A stretch of 64,000 bases of DNA from Apoderus coryli (lineage: Eukaryota; Arthropoda; Insecta; Coleoptera; Attelabidae). The position numbers and the translations under genes are program-made. This document shows positions 61,444 through 64,000 of the stretch, piece by piece (within the stretch, counting starts at the first letter, position 1; each line of letters opens with the position of its first letter). The DNA lies in NCBI GenBank assembly GCA_911728435.2, contig OU452203.1:15707651-15771650 (forward strand), written 5' to 3'. The notes below the pieces were generated by a model, which had not been told where the DNA came from, ran no database searches, and saw only the letters and a program-made list of their open reading frames with translations.

Positions 61444-63476
61444 TTAAGTACTAATAGTGCTTATATTTAAGTCCTGTTGAACTGTATCTGTATTACTAAT
61501 ATTTTTATTATGTAATTCCTTCATTTCCGTTCCATTTTCACAATTGAGTAAAGGAATATCATCTGAAGTATCAGGTATGTCTAATTTCGACACAGATTGT
61601 AACATAACTTCATCATAGTCACTTCTGACGCTATTTAAACCAGATTTTATTGTGAATTCCATACCAGGAATCAGGGTTTTCCTTTTGAAGAAAATATACC
61701 AATTCTACAATATAATATACAAAATTAATTTGCTACTTTGCCTTATTTCCGAAAATCCACTTACGACCCAAATTGAGAGAACTATTTGAACAACATACAT
61801 TGCCTGCATACGATTTTCCAAAGTAAATGTCGTAACATACCAACATAGACTAAAAAACGTTGTTATAACACAAAGAGATTTCAAACAATTTTTTGTTTCT
61901 TTCAGGCTTTTTGCTTGTTTCTCCGCTATGTCACTATCAATAACTTTTTCAGTGTTAACAATTCTATGTTTTGATGCCGTCACACCATTAGCCTCTAGTT
62001 TTGCAAGTTCTAAACAGACGTAGTCCAGACCTTTCGTACTATAAACGCAGGTTAGTCCTATCATGAAACCAACGGGTACTAAATTAGCTGAAGTTAGTCC
62101 ATAAAACGTCGATACAAAACAGTGTTTTACAGTATGAAAACTATTTGGTACGTTGATGTAGGTTACCTTAAACAAATAAAAACGTTTAGGTAAGTAAAAG
62201 TAGTGGTTGAATGATACCTCAGTAAACAAGAAGTGTTACATGCTGAGTTACCATTGTACAAGTGAGTGAAATTCCAGTCGCTATGGTTTCTAAATATACT
62301 AATTTCCAATAATGAAACCCACGAAAGGTCCTATATATATACAATGAATAAAAACATATCCAAATTACAGTATGGCAGTTTAATACGTTAGTGACTAACG
62401 CAATAGTTGTGCACCGCAGTTGATTTTTTGTAGCCTAAAAAAACCAAAATAAGCTCGCTAAAAGTATGATATGCTTCACTTCAAAACTTACATAAACACC
62501 TAACATAAAAATTAAGTTGGCCAAAAATAACGTAATAAACATATTTGAAACAATATAAATCGTAGTTTTGGAATGCCTTTTATAATGATTCTTATCCAGG
62601 AGAATACAAAAGATGGTTAACAAATGAGCAGCACTAGCCAATACGGATCCAAAGATGATCAATTCCGACCCATAACTACTATGATCGCGGTTCTGTGAAC
62701 CGTAGTAGACATACATAATATTATCAATATAATCATGATCTTTTAGATCAGCATCTGCAAGTGAGTTGTCCGGTAGTTCTATATTTGGTAGCACATCAAC
62801 AGCTCCAGTATCTTTTGTATCCATTTCATCGGGATTTGGTAAGATCAAAGAAACAGATTTAACATCTGTCTTGCTTGTGTTGTTTAATTCATAGTCGTAG
62901 TTTAAGTAGTATTCATCTTCCAAAGCGGACACGTTTGTAGCGATCTTAACATTATCTAAAACATTAATATTCACAATTCAGTATAGTACAGATTTCGTAC
63001 CAGGAACACAGAAGTTGCTCAAAAAGAGATCGCTGATAATTTACCAACATATTTTCTATAAATAATATAAATTTATCTAATCCAGATTTAGCACCATTGA
63101 TTTATACGCCAGGATTAAGTTAAAAGAGATTTTTAAAGTTCAAATAAATAAACATGAAGTATTGCCCCTGCAAAATGATGATCGTGCAAGAACTTAGTGA
63201 ACGAGATTTGAAAAATCGTCGAGCATGTTCTAACAATATTATTCAAAAGATCTTTTATTAATGCGATGCTCATTTTAACTCATTTAGCTTTGTGAACAAG
63301 CGGAATCACCAGAAAATCCGAGGCAGTTCCATGAAGGGCGATTTCATAGCGTATTACCGTTTGGTGTACTAATGGATTATGCTAAAATTTTAAAAAATAA
63401 GTAACTTACCACTATCAGCAAAATATACAAAAGATGCAATCAATAAATAAATAAAACTGCACACTACGACGAACAT
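61444..63476 (-). CDS. Adhesion-like (family B2) orphan GPCR, five exons, about 458 aa
   Basis: Minus-strand exons: 63410-63476 (ATG, signal peptide beginning MFVVVCSFIYLLIASF), 62492-62955, 62252-62434, 61765-62166, 61444-61704. All borders are GT-AG with matching phases; total 1,377 nt including the stop. The ectodomain is short (about 110 residues), acidic, with N-glycosylation sites (NVS, NTS). Seven helices follow: IIFGSVLASAAHLLTIFCIL, TIYIVSNMFITLFLANLIFM, TIALVTNVLNCHTVIWICFY, LVYLETIATGISLTCTMV, SANLVPVGFMIGLTCVY, LKSLCVITTFFSLCWYVTTF, YVVQIVLSIWVNWYIFF. The TTIY..SN.F..LFLANL pattern and paired cysteines (QLRC before TM3, VKHCF in loop 2) fit adhesion-type receptors, but I see no GAIN/GPS motif. 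Cytoplasmic tail is about 80 residues. Ligand unknown. Confidence 0.8.
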
Positions 63477-64000
63477 AATTTGCACAAAATTAAATAAACA
63501 TTAACTTAATAGTCCGAAACATAATCTGCAATGATTTTGGGATGCTGTCTAATCTAAGAATGCGATCTGGACCAGAAAAATGAATCGCCCAGATTAGTTT
63601 TGATTACCATTTATACGTTAACAAATTAAAGATATCTATGCTGGCCAACTATATCACGCATGCGAAGATACTTCGATCAATAGTCGCGAATATTAAAAAA
63701 AAAATATGGTATAACCATAAGATTTAAGCAACTTTTGAGAATGGTATTAATAATTATAATCTAGCATAATATTGAATTAATATTAAATCAGGATCTGCCA
63801 CAATTCAACTATAATACAACTATATACCAGATAGTCTGATGTATAAAAATCAACAGAAAACCTAAATAAACATCTCCATAGAATAAACTATAAACGTACC
63901 AACTTGTGAAATATTACCTACACTTATAGAAACAATACTTCTAGATAAATCCTGGATCAAATTTACAGTGCATTGTCTGTTTATGTCTAAAATACCTACA
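63477..64000. other. Upstream region of the GPCR gene
   Basis: This A+T-rich stretch precedes the GPCR start codon on its 5' side and would hold its promoter and 5' UTR. No clear promoter element, coding frame or repeat family was recognised. Confidence 0.35.

Overview
The window is A+T-rich animal genomic DNA with spliced genes. Its coding content points to an insect: a ryanodine receptor whose exons can be chained into one insect-length protein, the C-terminal end of a happyhour/MAP4K3-type kinase, and a small orphan seven-transmembrane receptor. The order of insect cannot be fixed from the sequence. All functional names come from recognising protein motifs by eye; no database was searched.

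Layout. Positions 1-3513 (+) hold the last six exons of the kinase gene (citron-homology domain). Positions 3543-12189 are a long A+T-rich spacer with repeat debris, including a LINE endonuclease fragment at 10850-11740. Positions 12190-60129 (+) are the complete coding region of the ryanodine receptor (RyR). I traced 63 constitutive coding exons. With one exon from each alternative pair they sum to 15,318 nt, or 5,105 residues plus a stop, with every splice phase consistent. Two pairs of mutually exclusive exons (26087-26186 / 27538-27637 and 47471-47583 / 47735-47844) and two candidate in-frame microexons (16089-16103, 49319-49339) add isoform diversity. A two-exon gene for a small acidic-tailed membrane protein (54309-54792, - strand) lies inside a RyR intron. 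Positions 61444-63476 (-) encode a five-exon adhesion-like GPCR with a signal peptide and a short ectodomain, convergent with RyR.

The RyR introns are a graveyard of diverse mobile elements: mariner, a LINE with a YADD reverse transcriptase, a long-TIR DDE element, a piggyBac-like remnant, a THAP (P-element-type) remnant, a Crypton tyrosine recombinase with its own introns, a second DDE transposase remnant, a Jockey/I-type RT fragment, and several non-autonomous inverted-repeat elements. Seven of the eight coding relics inside RyR are antisense to it.

Working together: RyR is the sarcoplasmic/endoplasmic reticulum calcium-release channel and the target of diamide insecticides. The kinase and the GPCR are unrelated neighbours. 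No prokaryotic system, CRISPR array, rRNA or intact tRNA gene was seen.
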